In this document: positions 7,686 to 20,082 of the stretch, piece after piece
Numbering within the stretch: the stretch's first letter is position 1
How the letters are laid out: every line of letters starts with the position of its first letter
NCBI GenBank assembly: GCA_036555585.1
Contig: DATBLE010000009.1
Span: 102,747-166,746, forward strand
Reading direction: 5' to 3'
Source of the DNA: DATBLE01 sp036555585
GTDB lineage: Bacteria; Actinomycetota; Thermoleophilia; Gaiellales; Gaiellaceae
Length of the DNA: 64,000 bases
Notes under the pieces: model-generated
What the model saw: only the letters and a program-made list of their open reading frames with translations
What the model was told of the DNA's origin: nothing
Database searches by the model: none
Made by a program: the position numbers and the translations under genes

Positions 7686-9406
7686 AGGGACACGGCCTCG
7701 GCCTCGTTGCGCTCCTCGTACTCGACCATGTCGAGCGCTGCCGCGCCCGCCGGGATCATCGGGAAGCACTGCTCGTGCGCGTCGACGCGGGCGTCGACGA
7801 CCGCCGTCCGCCCGCAGGACAGGGCGTCGGCCAGCGCCCCTTCGAGCTCGCTCTCGTCCGACACGGTGAAGCCGGCTGCCCCGTAGGCCTCCGCCAGCGC
7901 CGCGTAGTCGGGCACCGCGTGCGTCAGGTGCACGTGCGAGCGCCGCTCGTCGAAGAACATCGACTGCCACTGGTTGACCATGCCCAGGTAGCCGTTGTTG
8001 ACGATCACGGTCACGATCGGCAGATCTTCCAGCACGGCGGTGGCCAGCTCCTGGCTCGTCATCTGGAAGCAGCCGTCGCCGTCGACGCAGACCACGGTCG
8101 CTTCGGGCCGGGCTGCCTTCGCGCCGATCGCCGCCGGGATTCCGTAGCCCATCGTGCCGAGCCCGCCAGACGTGATGAAGCCGCGCGGCCGGTCGCAGAG
8201 CAGGTACTGCATCGCCCACATCTGGTGCTGCCCGACGCCGGTCGTCCAGATCACGTCGTCGCGGCCGGCCGTGAGGCTCTGCAACGTCTCGAGCACCCGC
8301 TGCGGCTTGAGCCGGCCGCCGTTGCCGTAGCGCAGCGGGAACTCCTCGCGCCACCCCTCTAGCCGGCGCAGCCACGGCTCGGTCCGTCCGGTGTCGCCCG
8401 CCTCGCGCAGCGCGCGCACCTCGCGGGCCAGGTCGGCCAGGATCTGCTTCAGCGGCCCGACCACCGGGACGTCGGCGCGGCGGAGCTTGTCGATCTCGGC
8501 CGCGTCGACGTCGAGGTGGACGACGGTCGCGCCGGGCGCGAACGCGTCGAGCTTCCCGGTGACGCGGTCGTCGAAGCGCGCGCCGACCGAGACCAGGACG
8601 TCGCACGTGTTCATCGCCAGGTTGGACCACTTCGGGCCGTGCATCCCCGGCCACCCGAAGTGCAGCTCGTGCGTCTCGGGGAACGCGCTCTTCGCCATCA
8701 GCGTGGTGACCACCGGCAGGCGGCCGGCCTCGGCGAGGTCGAGCAGCTCTGCGCAGGCGTCGGCGTTGAGCGTCCCGCCGCCGACGTACAGAACGGGCTT
8801 CTCCGCGGCGGCGATGCGGCGCGCGGCCTCGGCGATCTGGCGCGCATGCCCCCGGACCGGCGGGCGCCACCCGGGGAGGTCGACCTGGTCCGGGTAGCGG
8901 AAGTCGAGCTCGGCCTCCTGGAGGTCCCGGGGGATGTCCACCAGGACCGGCCCGCAGCGCCCGGTGCGCGCGACGTGGAAGGCCGCCTTGAGCACGTGCG
9001 GGATCTCCTCCACGTCCTGGACGAGCCACGAATGCTTCACGATCGGGGTCGTCACCCCGGTGATGTCGCATTCCTGGAAGGCGTCGGTTCCGATCAGGTG
9101 GCTCCGTACCTGGCCGGTGATGCACACGAGCGGCGTCGAGTCCATCCAGGCGTCGGCGATCGGCGTGACGAGGTTGGTGGCACCGGGGCCGGACGTCGCG
9201 ATCGCGACCCCCGTTCGGCCGGACGCGCGCGCGTAGCCCTCGGCCATGTGCCCCGCGCCCTGCTCGTGGCGCGCGAGCACGTGCCGGACGGTCGTCCCGC
9301 GGGCGATCGCGTCGTAGACGGGCAGGATCGCACCGCCGGGGAGCCCGAAGGCGACCTCGACCCCCTCGGCCTCGAGCGACCGGAGAACGGCGTCGGCCCC
9401 GTTCAC
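7682..9406 (-). CDS. ilvB: Acetolactate synthase large (catalytic) subunit
   Basis: 574-residue thiamine-diphosphate enzyme. It condenses two pyruvates, or pyruvate with 2-ketobutyrate. The catalytic Glu48 lies in LARHEQGAGHMAEGYARA. The central FAD-binding domain and the C-terminal ThDP motif GDGCFQMTSQELAT...VNNGYLGMVNQW are both intact. The start GTG (9404-9406) overlaps the preceding gene's stop by 4 nt, and much longer in-frame extensions upstream read through that gene and are rejected. It pairs with the overlapping ilvN. Confidence 0.97.
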   Translation of the reverse strand: MNGADAVLRSLEAEGVEVAFGLPGGAILPVYDAIARGTTVRHVLARHEQGAGHMAEGYARASGRTGVAIATSGPGATNLVTPIADAWMDSTPLVCITGQVRSHLIGTDAFQECDITGVTTPIVKHSWLVQDVEEIPHVLKAAFHVARTGRCGPVLVDIPRDLQEAELDFRYPDQVDLPGWRPPVRGHARQIAEAARRIAAAEKPVLYVGGGTLNADACAELLDLAEAGRLPVVTTLMAKSAFPETHELHFGWPGMHGPKWSNLAMNTCDVLVSVGARFDDRVTGKLDAFAPGATVVHLDVDAAEIDKLRRADVPVVGPLKQILADLAREVRALREAGDTGRTEPWLRRLEGWREEFPLRYGNGGRLKPQRVLETLQSLTAGRDDVIWTTGVGQHQMWAMQYLLCDRPRGFITSGGLGTMGYGIPAAIGAKAARPEATVVCVDGDGCFQMTSQELATAVLEDLPIVTVIVNNGYLGMVNQWQSMFFDERRSHVHLTHAVPDYAALAEAYGAAGFTVSDESELEGALADALSCGRTAVVDARVDAHEQCFPMIPAGAAALDMVEYEERNEAEAVSL

Positions 9407-10332
9407 GCGGCGAACTCCACGTCCGTGCGGGTGGTCGGCATCAGCTCGAGCACCGCGTCCATGAAGTCGCGGGTGGTCGCGGCCGGACGACGGCCGCCCA
9501 GGTCCGCGGTCCGGACCCCGGCGGCCAGCGCCGTCGAGATCGCCCGCTCGAGCGTGCGGCCGGCGGCCTGCTCGCCGAGCCCCTCCGACAGCATCAGCGC
9601 GGCCGCGAGCAGCATCCCGCTGGGGTTCGCGACGCCCTGGCCTGCGATCTCCGGCGCGGAGCCGTGCGTGGGGCCGAAGATCCCGGGCCCGTCCTGGGAC
9701 AGCCGGCCCGAGGCGACGATCCGTGAGCCGCCGTGGGCGGTCGCGGCCACGTCGGAGACGAGCTCGGCATGCCGCTGCTGCGTGACGACCACGCAGAAGC
9801 CGTGGGGCGCGGTCATCAGGCGCGGCAGCGCCTCGTTCAGCGAGAGATGCTCGACCTCGACGCCGGGATGGCGCTCTGCCTCCCAGTCGACGAACGTGCT
9901 CCACTCGAGCCCGTCTCCGACGGCGGCCACGCGGGCGCTCCGCGAGCGGGCGACGTCGAACGCGCGGCGGACGACGTACGGCTCGACCTGGTCGTCGAGC
10001 GGGCTGACCACTGCGACGTCGCCCTCCGCGACCCGCACCCGCTGCATCCGCCACGTGAGGTCGAGCTCGGCCTTCACGCCCTCGAGGGCGGGCTCCCTCG
10101 TCAGCGCCACCAGCACGGCGTCGGCGCGACGGCACGCCTCCCTGGTCACGGCCGGAAGGGGCTGGCCGTAGCGGCTGACCGCCTCGCCCGCGAACGGCGC
10201 GTGCACCTCGTCGATCGCGAAGCTGTGCAGACGCGCGGCCTCGGCGAGCGCCCGGCTCGCCTCGGCCATCAGCTCGGGGCCGATGCCGTCCCCGCTCAGG
10301 CAGGCAACCGTGAATCGTTTGTGACTTCTCAT
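9403..10332 (-). CDS. Degenerate isopropylmalate dehydrogenase-like protein
   Basis: 309 residues of the isocitrate/isopropylmalate dehydrogenase fold, in the position expected of leuB. The nucleotide-binding parts are recognisable: GDGIGPE near the N-terminus and IFGPTHGSAPEIAGQGVANP near the C-terminus. The active site is not. The normal loop holding the catalytic Tyr (GGIYFG in classical LeuB) is missing, about 25 residues shorter here (VVSPLDDQVEPYVVRRAF). The segment that usually reads SVDKANVLE, with the catalytic Lys, is AVGDGLEWS. The Arg-rich LFANLRP segment is LTWRMQRVR. It overlaps leuA and ilvB by 4 nt each (ATGA, GTGA), so it is under pressure to stay in frame. It may be a pseudoenzyme or have another substrate. 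Confidence 0.75.
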   Translation of the reverse strand: MRSHKRFTVACLSGDGIGPELMAEASRALAEAARLHSFAIDEVHAPFAGEAVSRYGQPLPAVTREACRRADAVLVALTREPALEGVKAELDLTWRMQRVRVAEGDVAVVSPLDDQVEPYVVRRAFDVARSRSARVAAVGDGLEWSTFVDWEAERHPGVEVEHLSLNEALPRLMTAPHGFCVVVTQQRHAELVSDVAATAHGGSRIVASGRLSQDGPGIFGPTHGSAPEIAGQGVANPSGMLLAAALMLSEGLGEQAAGRTLERAISTALAAGVRTADLGGRRPAATTRDFMDAVLELMPTTRTDVEFAA

Positions 10333-11477
10333 CGGACCGGCACCTCCTCGAAGACGTCGTACAGGGTCACGGCCTTGCGCTCGTCGGCAAGCCGCTTGAA
10401 CCGTGCGAAGGCAGTGCGGAGCTCGTCCGCGTGCAGGTCGATCCCGGCGTCGCCGCAGGCACGCGCGAAGGCGTGCCGCCCGGAGTGCTTGCCGAGCGGC
10501 AGCGTCATCGTCAGCCCGAGCTCCTCGGGATCCATGATCTGGTACGTGGCGGCGTCCTTGAGCATGCCGTCCTGGTGGATGCCGGCCTCGTGGGCGAACG
10601 CGTTCGCGCCGACGATCGCCTTGTTGCGCTGGACGGCGTAGCCGGTCAGGCGGGAGACGAGGGCGGACGAGACGCCGATCTCCCCGACGTCGACGCCGGT
10701 CTCGGCGCCCAGCTCGTCCGAACGGACGCGCAGCGCCATCACGACCTCCTCCAGCGCGGCGTTGCCGGCCCGCTCGCCGATCCCGTTGACGGTGCACTCG
10801 ACCTGCGTCGCCCCGGCGCGGATCCCGGAGAGCGTGTTCGCGACCGCGAGCCCGAGGTCGTTGTGGCAGTGGACCGAGAGGACGACCTGGCGGAGGTCCG
10901 GGCAGAGCTCCTGCACGCGGCGGAGGAACGCCTCGTGCTCGTCGGGCAGGCAGTAGCCGACCGTGTCGGGCAGGTTGACGGTGGTCGCGCCGAAGGCGAT
11001 CGCCTCCCGGCACACCTCCGCGAGGAACGCCGGGTCGGAGCGGGTGGCGTCCTCGGCCGAGAACTCGACCTCGTCGGCCCGGGCGGCGGCGGCGCGGACA
11101 GCGGTCCGCACGCGCTCGAGCACCTCCGGCGGCTCCAGGCCCAGCTTGCGCTCCATGTGCAGGGCGCTCGTGGCGATGAAGACGTGAATCCGCGACCGGC
11201 GGGCGCCGGCCACGGCCTCGGCCGCGGCCTCGACGTCGTCGGGGTCTGTGCGCGCCAGGGCGGCGACGGTCGTGCCGGCAACGGCCTGTGCGACTGCCTG
11301 CACGCCCTCGAAGTCGCCGGGCGACGAGATCGGGAAGCCGGCCTCGATCACGTCGACGCCGAGCCGCTCGAGCTGGGCGGCGATCTCCGCCTTCTCGTCG
11401 GGGTGCAGCGCGATGCCCGGCGATTGCTCGCCGTCGCGGAGTGTGGTGTCGAAGATCGTGATGCTGCGGGCTGGCAA
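10329..11477 (-). CDS. leuA: 2-isopropylmalate synthase, short form lacking regulatory domain
   Basis: 382-residue enzyme of the DRE-TIM family that condenses 2-ketoisovalerate with acetyl-CoA. Family motifs are present: FDTTLRDGEQSPG, VFIATSALHMERKLG, SVHCHNDLGLAVAN and NAFAHEAGIHQDGMLK. The protein ends about residue 382, just after the catalytic barrel and subdomain (LPLGKHSGRHAF...), so the ~120-residue C-terminal leucine-binding domain of long LeuA is missing. The start is TTG (11475-11477) with AGGAGG 8 nt upstream. It is the first structural gene after the branched-chain leader peptide. A citramalate or homocitrate synthase role is less likely given the RNKAIVGANAF signature. Confidence 0.9.
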   Translation of the reverse strand: MPARSITIFDTTLRDGEQSPGIALHPDEKAEIAAQLERLGVDVIEAGFPISSPGDFEGVQAVAQAVAGTTVAALARTDPDDVEAAAEAVAGARRSRIHVFIATSALHMERKLGLEPPEVLERVRTAVRAAAARADEVEFSAEDATRSDPAFLAEVCREAIAFGATTVNLPDTVGYCLPDEHEAFLRRVQELCPDLRQVVLSVHCHNDLGLAVANTLSGIRAGATQVECTVNGIGERAGNAALEEVVMALRVRSDELGAETGVDVGEIGVSSALVSRLTGYAVQRNKAIVGANAFAHEAGIHQDGMLKDAATYQIMDPEELGLTMTLPLGKHSGRHAFARACGDAGIDLHADELRTAFARFKRLADERKAVTLYDVFEEVPVR

Positions 11478-11565
11478 CTGAGCTCCTCCTCGTCTCGTCC
11501 CTGTCGGGGACGTACCGGTGGTGTCTTTCGGTCGGCGTCTGCGCTGCGAGGCGCGTGGTCGAAAG

Positions 11566-11583
11566 CTCCCCCTAGAGGGGGAG
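11566..11583 (-). promoter_or_regulatory. Attenuator-type hairpin at end of leader peptide
   Basis: On the minus strand CTCCCCC-TCTA-GGGGGAG forms a perfect 7-bp hairpin that includes the last codons and stop of the leader peptide. The T-tract after it is short (CTTTCG), so it may act in attenuation by ribosome position rather than as a strong intrinsic terminator. A second possible stem pairs CTTTCG (11560-11565) with CGAAAG (11525-11530). Confidence 0.5.
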
Positions 11584-11667
11584 AATCGAGACGACGAGAA
11601 GGGAAATCGGGCCGCGCGCAGCCACCCGGACGGGGGCTGCGGAATGGGTGTCGTTCGCGGCGCTCAT
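11572..11667 (-). CDS. Branched-chain amino acid operon leader peptide (31 aa)
   Basis: A 31-codon reading frame (ATG 11665-11667, stop TAG 11572-11574) 95 nt before leuA whose last 11 residues are ISLLVVSILPL: eight of these are Ile, Leu or Val. This is the hallmark of an attenuation leader in which ribosome stalling reports the supply of charged branched-chain tRNAs. Its final codons form one arm of a hairpin (11566-11583). The first 20 residues have no such bias. Leader peptides of this kind are known before ilv/leu operons of enterobacteria and actinobacteria. It is too short and too composition-biased for a metabolic role. Confidence 0.8.
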   Translation of the reverse strand: MSAANDTHSAAPVRVAARGPISLLVVSILPL

Positions 11668-11682
11668 CGCTTCAGGTGTGCA

Positions 11683-11712
11683 AGTGTTGCCGGGCGTTCC
11701 CCGGTCTGTCAA
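11683..11712 (-). promoter_or_regulatory. Promoter of the leu/ilv operon
   Basis: Minus strand TTGACA (11707-11712), 18-nt spacer, AACACT (11683-11688). The -35 is a perfect consensus; the -10 is weak. The predicted transcript start is about 8 nt before the leader peptide ATG. Confidence 0.5.
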
Positions 11713-11737
11713 GTCATCGGCGTTTCTGCCCCGGACC

Positions 11738-11766
11738 TTGACCTCGTCTGGGCCGATCCCTACGCT
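11738..11766 (+). promoter_or_regulatory. Promoter of gltB
   Basis: TTGACC (11738-11743), 17-nt spacer, TACGCT (11761-11766); predicted start near 11773, leaving about 145 nt of untranslated leader before gltB. It is divergent from the leu/ilv promoter, with the two -35 boxes about 26 nt apart. Confidence 0.5.
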
Positions 11767-11773
11767 GGTCGGA

Positions 11774-11839
11774 ATGGCTTGCGCCGCGCACGGGAACTTC
11801 GGCCTCTTTATCCTCGTCGCGCGCAAGCCTGCGTGCTAG
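11774..11839 (+). CDS. Possible 21-residue leader peptide before gltB
   Basis: An ATG at 11774 coincides with the predicted gltB transcript start and opens a 21-codon frame ending with TAG at 11839; the product contains NFGLFILVARK. A possible stem (CCGCCTC near 11856 with GAGGCGG near 11884) follows it and lies before gltB. There is no ribosome binding site, so it would be leaderless. The frame is short and may be chance. Confidence 0.2.
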   Translation: MACAAHGNFGLFILVARKPAC

Positions 11840-11919
11840 TCGGCGTCCCGTCCTTCCCGCCTCCGCCGGCTAGCTAGCACCACAGAGGCGGACTTCCCGA
11901 CAACCACTCGAGGTGCGCA

Positions 11920-16191
<4,272 letters not shown>

Positions 16192-16229
16192 GTTGCATAA
16201 ATACAACTCAGCTGCATAATATTCTGCAT
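16192..16229 (+). promoter_or_regulatory. argC promoter overlapped by a double ARG box
   Basis: An AT-rich island in GC-rich DNA. Two 18-bp imperfect palindromes (16192-16209 and 16212-16229, each with TTGCAT/CTGCAT) are 2 bp apart, the ArgR arrangement. They cover TTGCAT (-35, 16193-16198), a 16-nt spacer, and CATAAT (-10, 16215-16220). The transcript start falls at the argC ATG (16228), so argC is leaderless. The regulator, argR, is the fifth gene of the operon. Confidence 0.8.
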
Positions 16230-17142
16230 GGTCAGGACGGCAGTCCTCGGTGCGTTGGGGTTCTCGGGGCAGGAGACGCTCGATCGCGTGCTCGGGCATC
16301 CCGAGCTCGAGCTGGTCGCGCTCGGCTCCGACTCGCTCGCCGGGCAGCCGGTCGCGGCGCTCGACCCCCGGCTCTCGCGAAACGGTTACGGCGACCTCCC
16401 CGAATTCGTCACGAACGAGGAGGCGCTCGCCGCCGGTGCCGAGCTCGTCTTCTGCTGTCTCGACAACGACCTCGAGCCGTCCGGAGACGCCGTCGTGGTC
16501 GACCTCTCGGGGTCGCACCGGTTCGCCGACGGTTGGTGCTACGCGCTCCCCGAGCTCCAGCCGCCGACGGGCCGCCTGATCGCCAACCCCGGCTGCTACG
16601 CCACGGCCGCGCTGCTCGCCCTCGCGCCGATCGCCGCGATCGTCGATCCGGCGAGCGTGGTCGTCGACGGCAAGTCCGGCATCTCGGGTGCCGGGCGGAC
16701 GCTGAAGGACAGCTCGCACGCAGCCGCCGTCCTGGACAACGTCACGCCCTATGCGGTCGGCGCCCACCGGCACGCGCCCGAGATCGCGCGGCTGCTCGGC
16801 TTCCCGGTGACCTTCGTCCCGCACGTCGTCCCGCTCCGCCGCGGCCTCGTCTGTACGTGCTACGTCACGGCGAGCGAGGACCCGAGGCCGCTGCTCCAGG
16901 GTGCCTATGCAGGCTCGCACGTCGTCGACGTGCTCGACTCGGTGCCGGACCTGGCCCGCCTCCAGGGCACCGACGCCGCCGAGGTCGCCGCCTTCGAGGA
17001 CCGGTCGACCGGCCGCTGGATCGTGATCTGCGCGATCGACAACCTCGGCAAGGGCGCCGCCGGACAGGCGGTGCAGAACGCGAACCTCGCCCTCGGCCTG
17101 GACGAGACCGCGGGCCTGAGGCTCTCGGGGGTACTGGTCTAG
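16228..17142 (+). CDS. argC: N-acetyl-gamma-glutamyl-phosphate reductase
   Basis: 304-residue NADPH enzyme, third step of ornithine synthesis. The N-terminal Rossmann part has the pattern AVLGALGFSGQETL. The catalytic Cys is in IANPGCYATAALLAL, and DGKSGISGAGR and VGAHRHAPEI are family motifs. It is slightly shorter than usual (~340). The start ATG lies directly at the predicted transcript start under the ARG boxes. It overlaps argJ by one base (TAGTG). Confidence 0.96.
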   Translation: MVRTAVLGALGFSGQETLDRVLGHPELELVALGSDSLAGQPVAALDPRLSRNGYGDLPEFVTNEEALAAGAELVFCCLDNDLEPSGDAVVVDLSGSHRFADGWCYALPELQPPTGRLIANPGCYATAALLALAPIAAIVDPASVVVDGKSGISGAGRTLKDSSHAAAVLDNVTPYAVGAHRHAPEIARLLGFPVTFVPHVVPLRRGLVCTCYVTASEDPRPLLQGAYAGSHVVDVLDSVPDLARLQGTDAAEVAAFEDRSTGRWIVICAIDNLGKGAAGQAVQNANLALGLDETAGLRLSGVLV

Positions 17143-18335
17143 TGGCCGTCGCGGTCGAGCGCAAGCAGGTCGTCGCCGGCGCGATCACCGCACCGAAGGG
17201 CTTCGCCGCCGGAGCAGTGCACGCGGGCATCCGCAAGTCGAAGCTCGACCTGGCGATCGTGCGCTCGACGGCGCCGGCGGTCGGAGCGGCGATGTGGACG
17301 GCGAACCGGGTCCAGGCCGCCCCCGTGCTCGTCTCGAAGGCCCACCTGGCGCAGGCGGAGCCGCAGGCGGTCGTGGTCAACTCGGGCGTCGCGAACGCGG
17401 CGACCGGCAGGCAGGGCGAGCTCGACGCGCTCGCGACCGCAGCCGAGGCCGCCGGGCTGCTCGGGCTCGAGGCGGAGCAGGTGCTCGTCCTCTCCACCGG
17501 CGTGATCGGCGTCAAGCTGCCCATGCCGAAGCTGCTCGCCGGCCTCGCCGCGATCGAGCCGACGGCCGAGGGTGGCGCAGAGGCGGCCGAGGCGATCCTC
17601 ACCACCGACACCTGCCCGAAGGAGGCGGTCGTCTCGCGGAACGGGTTCACCGTCGGCGGGATGGCGAAGGGCGCTGGGATGATCCACCCCTGTCTCGCCA
17701 CGATGCTCGCCGTCGTCACCACCGACTACCCGCTCGAGGCCGGGGAGGCCCAGGGGTATCTGAAGCGCGCCGTGAACGAGAGCTTCAACCGCATCTCGGT
17801 CGACGGCGAGTGCTCGACGAACGACGCCGTCGTCCTGCTCGCGAACGGAGCGAGCCGCATCACGCGAACGCCTGCCTCCGACAGCGACTTCGCAGCCGCG
17901 CTCGGGGAGGTCTGCGCCGACCTCTCGCGGCAGATCGTCATGGACGGCGAGGGCGCCACGGTCCTGCTCGAGGTCGAGGTCACCGGCGCGGCCACCGAAG
18001 GCGAGGCGAACGCCGTCGCGAAGCGGATCGCAACGTCGCCGCTCGTGAAGACCGCCGCCTTCGGGCGCGATCCGAACTGGGGGCGAATCCTCGCGGCCGC
18101 CGGCTCGGCGTTCGTGTCGGGCGGCTTCGCCCAGGTCGACGTCGACCGGCTGACGCTGCGGATGAACGGCGTCCCGCTGTTCGTCGCCGGCGAGCCGACG
18201 GGCGCGGTCGTCCCGCTCGAGGGTGCCGTGTGCGCGATCGAGCTCGACCTCGCCCTCGGTGGCGCGAGCGCCTCCTACCTCGCCTCCGACCTCACGTACG
18301 ACTACGTGAAGATCAACGCGGAGTACACGACGTGA
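17142..18335 (+). CDS. argJ: Bifunctional glutamate N-acetyltransferase / amino-acid acetyltransferase
   Basis: 397 residues. It recycles the acetyl group from N-acetylornithine to glutamate, and the bifunctional form can also start the pathway from acetyl-CoA. The self-cleavage site is visible as IHPCLATMLAVVTTD, with the nucleophile Thr about residue 187; cleavage gives alpha and beta chains. SFNRISVDGECSTND and KTAAFGRDPNWGRILAAAG are further family motifs. The start is GTG at 17142, overlapping the argC stop by one base. No argA is seen in the window, so it may have to be bifunctional. Confidence 0.95.
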   Translation: MAVAVERKQVVAGAITAPKGFAAGAVHAGIRKSKLDLAIVRSTAPAVGAAMWTANRVQAAPVLVSKAHLAQAEPQAVVVNSGVANAATGRQGELDALATAAEAAGLLGLEAEQVLVLSTGVIGVKLPMPKLLAGLAAIEPTAEGGAEAAEAILTTDTCPKEAVVSRNGFTVGGMAKGAGMIHPCLATMLAVVTTDYPLEAGEAQGYLKRAVNESFNRISVDGECSTNDAVVLLANGASRITRTPASDSDFAAALGEVCADLSRQIVMDGEGATVLLEVEVTGAATEGEANAVAKRIATSPLVKTAAFGRDPNWGRILAAAGSAFVSGGFAQVDVDRLTLRMNGVPLFVAGEPTGAVVPLEGAVCAIELDLALGGASASYLASDLTYDYVKINAEYTT

Positions 18336-18961
18336 TGATCCTGAAGGTCGGCGGCTCGGTCGTGGGCTCCGGGCTCGGCGAGCTCGAGGACGCCGTCGTC
18401 GTGCACGGCGGCGGGCCGCAGATCTCGGCGGCGATGGAGCGCGCCGGCCTCGAGGTGACGTTCGTCGACGGGCGGCGGGTGACCGACGCGGCCGCACTCG
18501 CGGTCGTGCGCGAGGCGCTGCTCCTGGTGAACGAGGAGCTGTGCGAGGCGATCGGCCCACGGGCGGTCGGCCTCTCCGGGGACGAGATCGGCGTGCGGGC
18601 GACGCAGGTGCCCGGGCTGGGCCGCGTCGGCACGCCGCTCCCCTCCAGGCCGCAGGCGATCCTGGACGCGCTCGAAGCGGGCCTGATCCCCGTCGTCGCG
18701 CCGCTCGCCGAGGGCCCGCTGAACGTCAACGCCGACGAGACCGCCGCCGCGCTGGCAATCGGGCTCGGCGCCGAGCGGATCGTCTTCATGACCGACGTCC
18801 CGGGCGTGCTCCGCGACGAGCAGGTGCTGGAGCGGATCGGCGCGGACGAGGTCGAGGCCGGCGAGTTCGAGGGCGGCATCGTCCCGAAGCTGATCTCGGC
18901 CGTCCGGGCGGCCCGCGAAGGGGTCCGCGCCGAGATCGGCCTGACCGAGGTGGTCGCCTGA
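18335..18961 (+). CDS. argB: Acetylglutamate kinase, compact form
   Basis: 208-residue amino-acid kinase, second step of ornithine synthesis. MILKVGGSV, VVVHGGGPQIS, FVDGRRVTD and LNVNADETAAALAIGLGAER match the family. It is short: AAK proteins usually have 260-300 residues. The segment between KVGGS and VVVHGGGP is about 12 residues instead of 25-30, and the N-terminal helix that builds the arginine-inhibited hexamer is missing. This suggests a minimal enzyme, perhaps not feedback-inhibited. The start ATG overlaps the argJ stop by one base (TGATG), as does its own end with argD. Confidence 0.9.
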   Translation: MILKVGGSVVGSGLGELEDAVVVHGGGPQISAAMERAGLEVTFVDGRRVTDAAALAVVREALLLVNEELCEAIGPRAVGLSGDEIGVRATQVPGLGRVGTPLPSRPQAILDALEAGLIPVVAPLAEGPLNVNADETAAALAIGLGAERIVFMTDVPGVLRDEQVLERIGADEVEAGEFEGGIVPKLISAVRAAREGVRAEIGLTEVVA

Positions 18962-20082
18962 TGCTCGCCACCCGGGCCGCCGTGATGGACACGTACGCGC
19001 GCGCCGACGTCACGTTCGTCGACGGCGACGGCGCCTGGCTGACCGCCGCCGACGGGAAGCGCTACCTCGACTTCGCGGCGGGAATCGCGGTCGTCGCGCT
19101 CGGCCACGGCCACCCGGAGCCGCTCGTCGCCGCGCACGAGCAGCTCGACCGGCTCTGGCACGTCTCCAACCTCTACTGGACCGAGCCGATGGCCCGGCTC
19201 GCCGATCTCCTCTCCGCGCGGTTCGGCGGCGCGCAGGCGTTCTTCTGCAACTCCGGGGCCGAGGCGGTCGAGGCCGCGATCAAGCACGCGCGCAAGGCGA
19301 CCGGCAAGCCGGGCATCGTCGCGCTCGAGGGTTCCTTCCACGGCCGGACCCTCGGCGCGTTGTCGGCGACGGGCCAGCCGGCGAAGCGGGCCGGCTTCGA
19401 GCCGCTCGTCCCCGGCGTCTCGTTCGCGCGGCTGAACGACGCGGCCTCGCTCGCGCCCGCGGTCACGCCCGAGACCGCCCTGATCCTGGTCGAGCCCGTC
19501 CAGGGCGAGGGCGGGGTCAACCCGGCGACGCCCGAGTTCCTCGCCGCCGCCCGCGACCTCGCCGCCGAGCACGGGGCGCTGCTCTGCTTCGACGAGGTGC
19601 AGACCGGCGTCGGTCGCACGGGCACGTTCTTCGCGTTCGAGCAAGCCGGGGTCCGGCCCGACCTCGTCACGCTGGCGAAGGGCCTCGCCAACGGACTGCC
19701 GATCGGCGCGCTGCTCGCTGCCGACGATGCGCCGGCCGGTCTCGGCCCCGGCGACCACGCCTCCACGTTCGGCGGCAACCCGGTCGTCTGCGCCGCCGCG
19801 TGCGCGGTGGTCGAGGCGGTCGACGACGACCTCTTGGCTGCTGTCCGCTCTCGCGGACAGCAGCTCGAAAGTGGGCTCGCCCACCTGGGCGAAGTCCGCG
19901 GTGCCGGTCTTCTGCTCGGGCTGGAGGTTGCATCCGCGGGCGACGCAGTCGCCGCCTGCCTCGAGGCCGGCCTGCTCGTCACGTCGGCCGGCCCGACGAC
20001 CCTTCGACTCTCGCCTCCGTTGACCGTCACCGCCGAGGAGGTCGCGCAGGCGATCTCGATCCTCCAGGAGGTCTTGCAGTGA
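18961..20082 (+). CDS. argD: Acetylornithine aminotransferase
   Basis: 373-residue class III PLP aminotransferase converting N-acetylglutamate semialdehyde to N-acetylornithine. FCNSGAEAVEAAIKHARK, FHGRTLGALSATG and CFDEVQTGVGRTG are family motifs; the PLP-binding Lys is in VTLAKGLANGLPIGA. The start ATG at 18961 overlaps the argB stop by one base. It is followed directly by argR (GTGA overlap); many actinobacteria have argF at this point. Confidence 0.96.
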   Translation: MLATRAAVMDTYARADVTFVDGDGAWLTAADGKRYLDFAAGIAVVALGHGHPEPLVAAHEQLDRLWHVSNLYWTEPMARLADLLSARFGGAQAFFCNSGAEAVEAAIKHARKATGKPGIVALEGSFHGRTLGALSATGQPAKRAGFEPLVPGVSFARLNDAASLAPAVTPETALILVEPVQGEGGVNPATPEFLAAARDLAAEHGALLCFDEVQTGVGRTGTFFAFEQAGVRPDLVTLAKGLANGLPIGALLAADDAPAGLGPGDHASTFGGNPVVCAAACAVVEAVDDDLLAAVRSRGQQLESGLAHLGEVRGAGLLLGLEVASAGDAVAACLEAGLLVTSAGPTTLRLSPPLTVTAEEVAQAISILQEVLQ

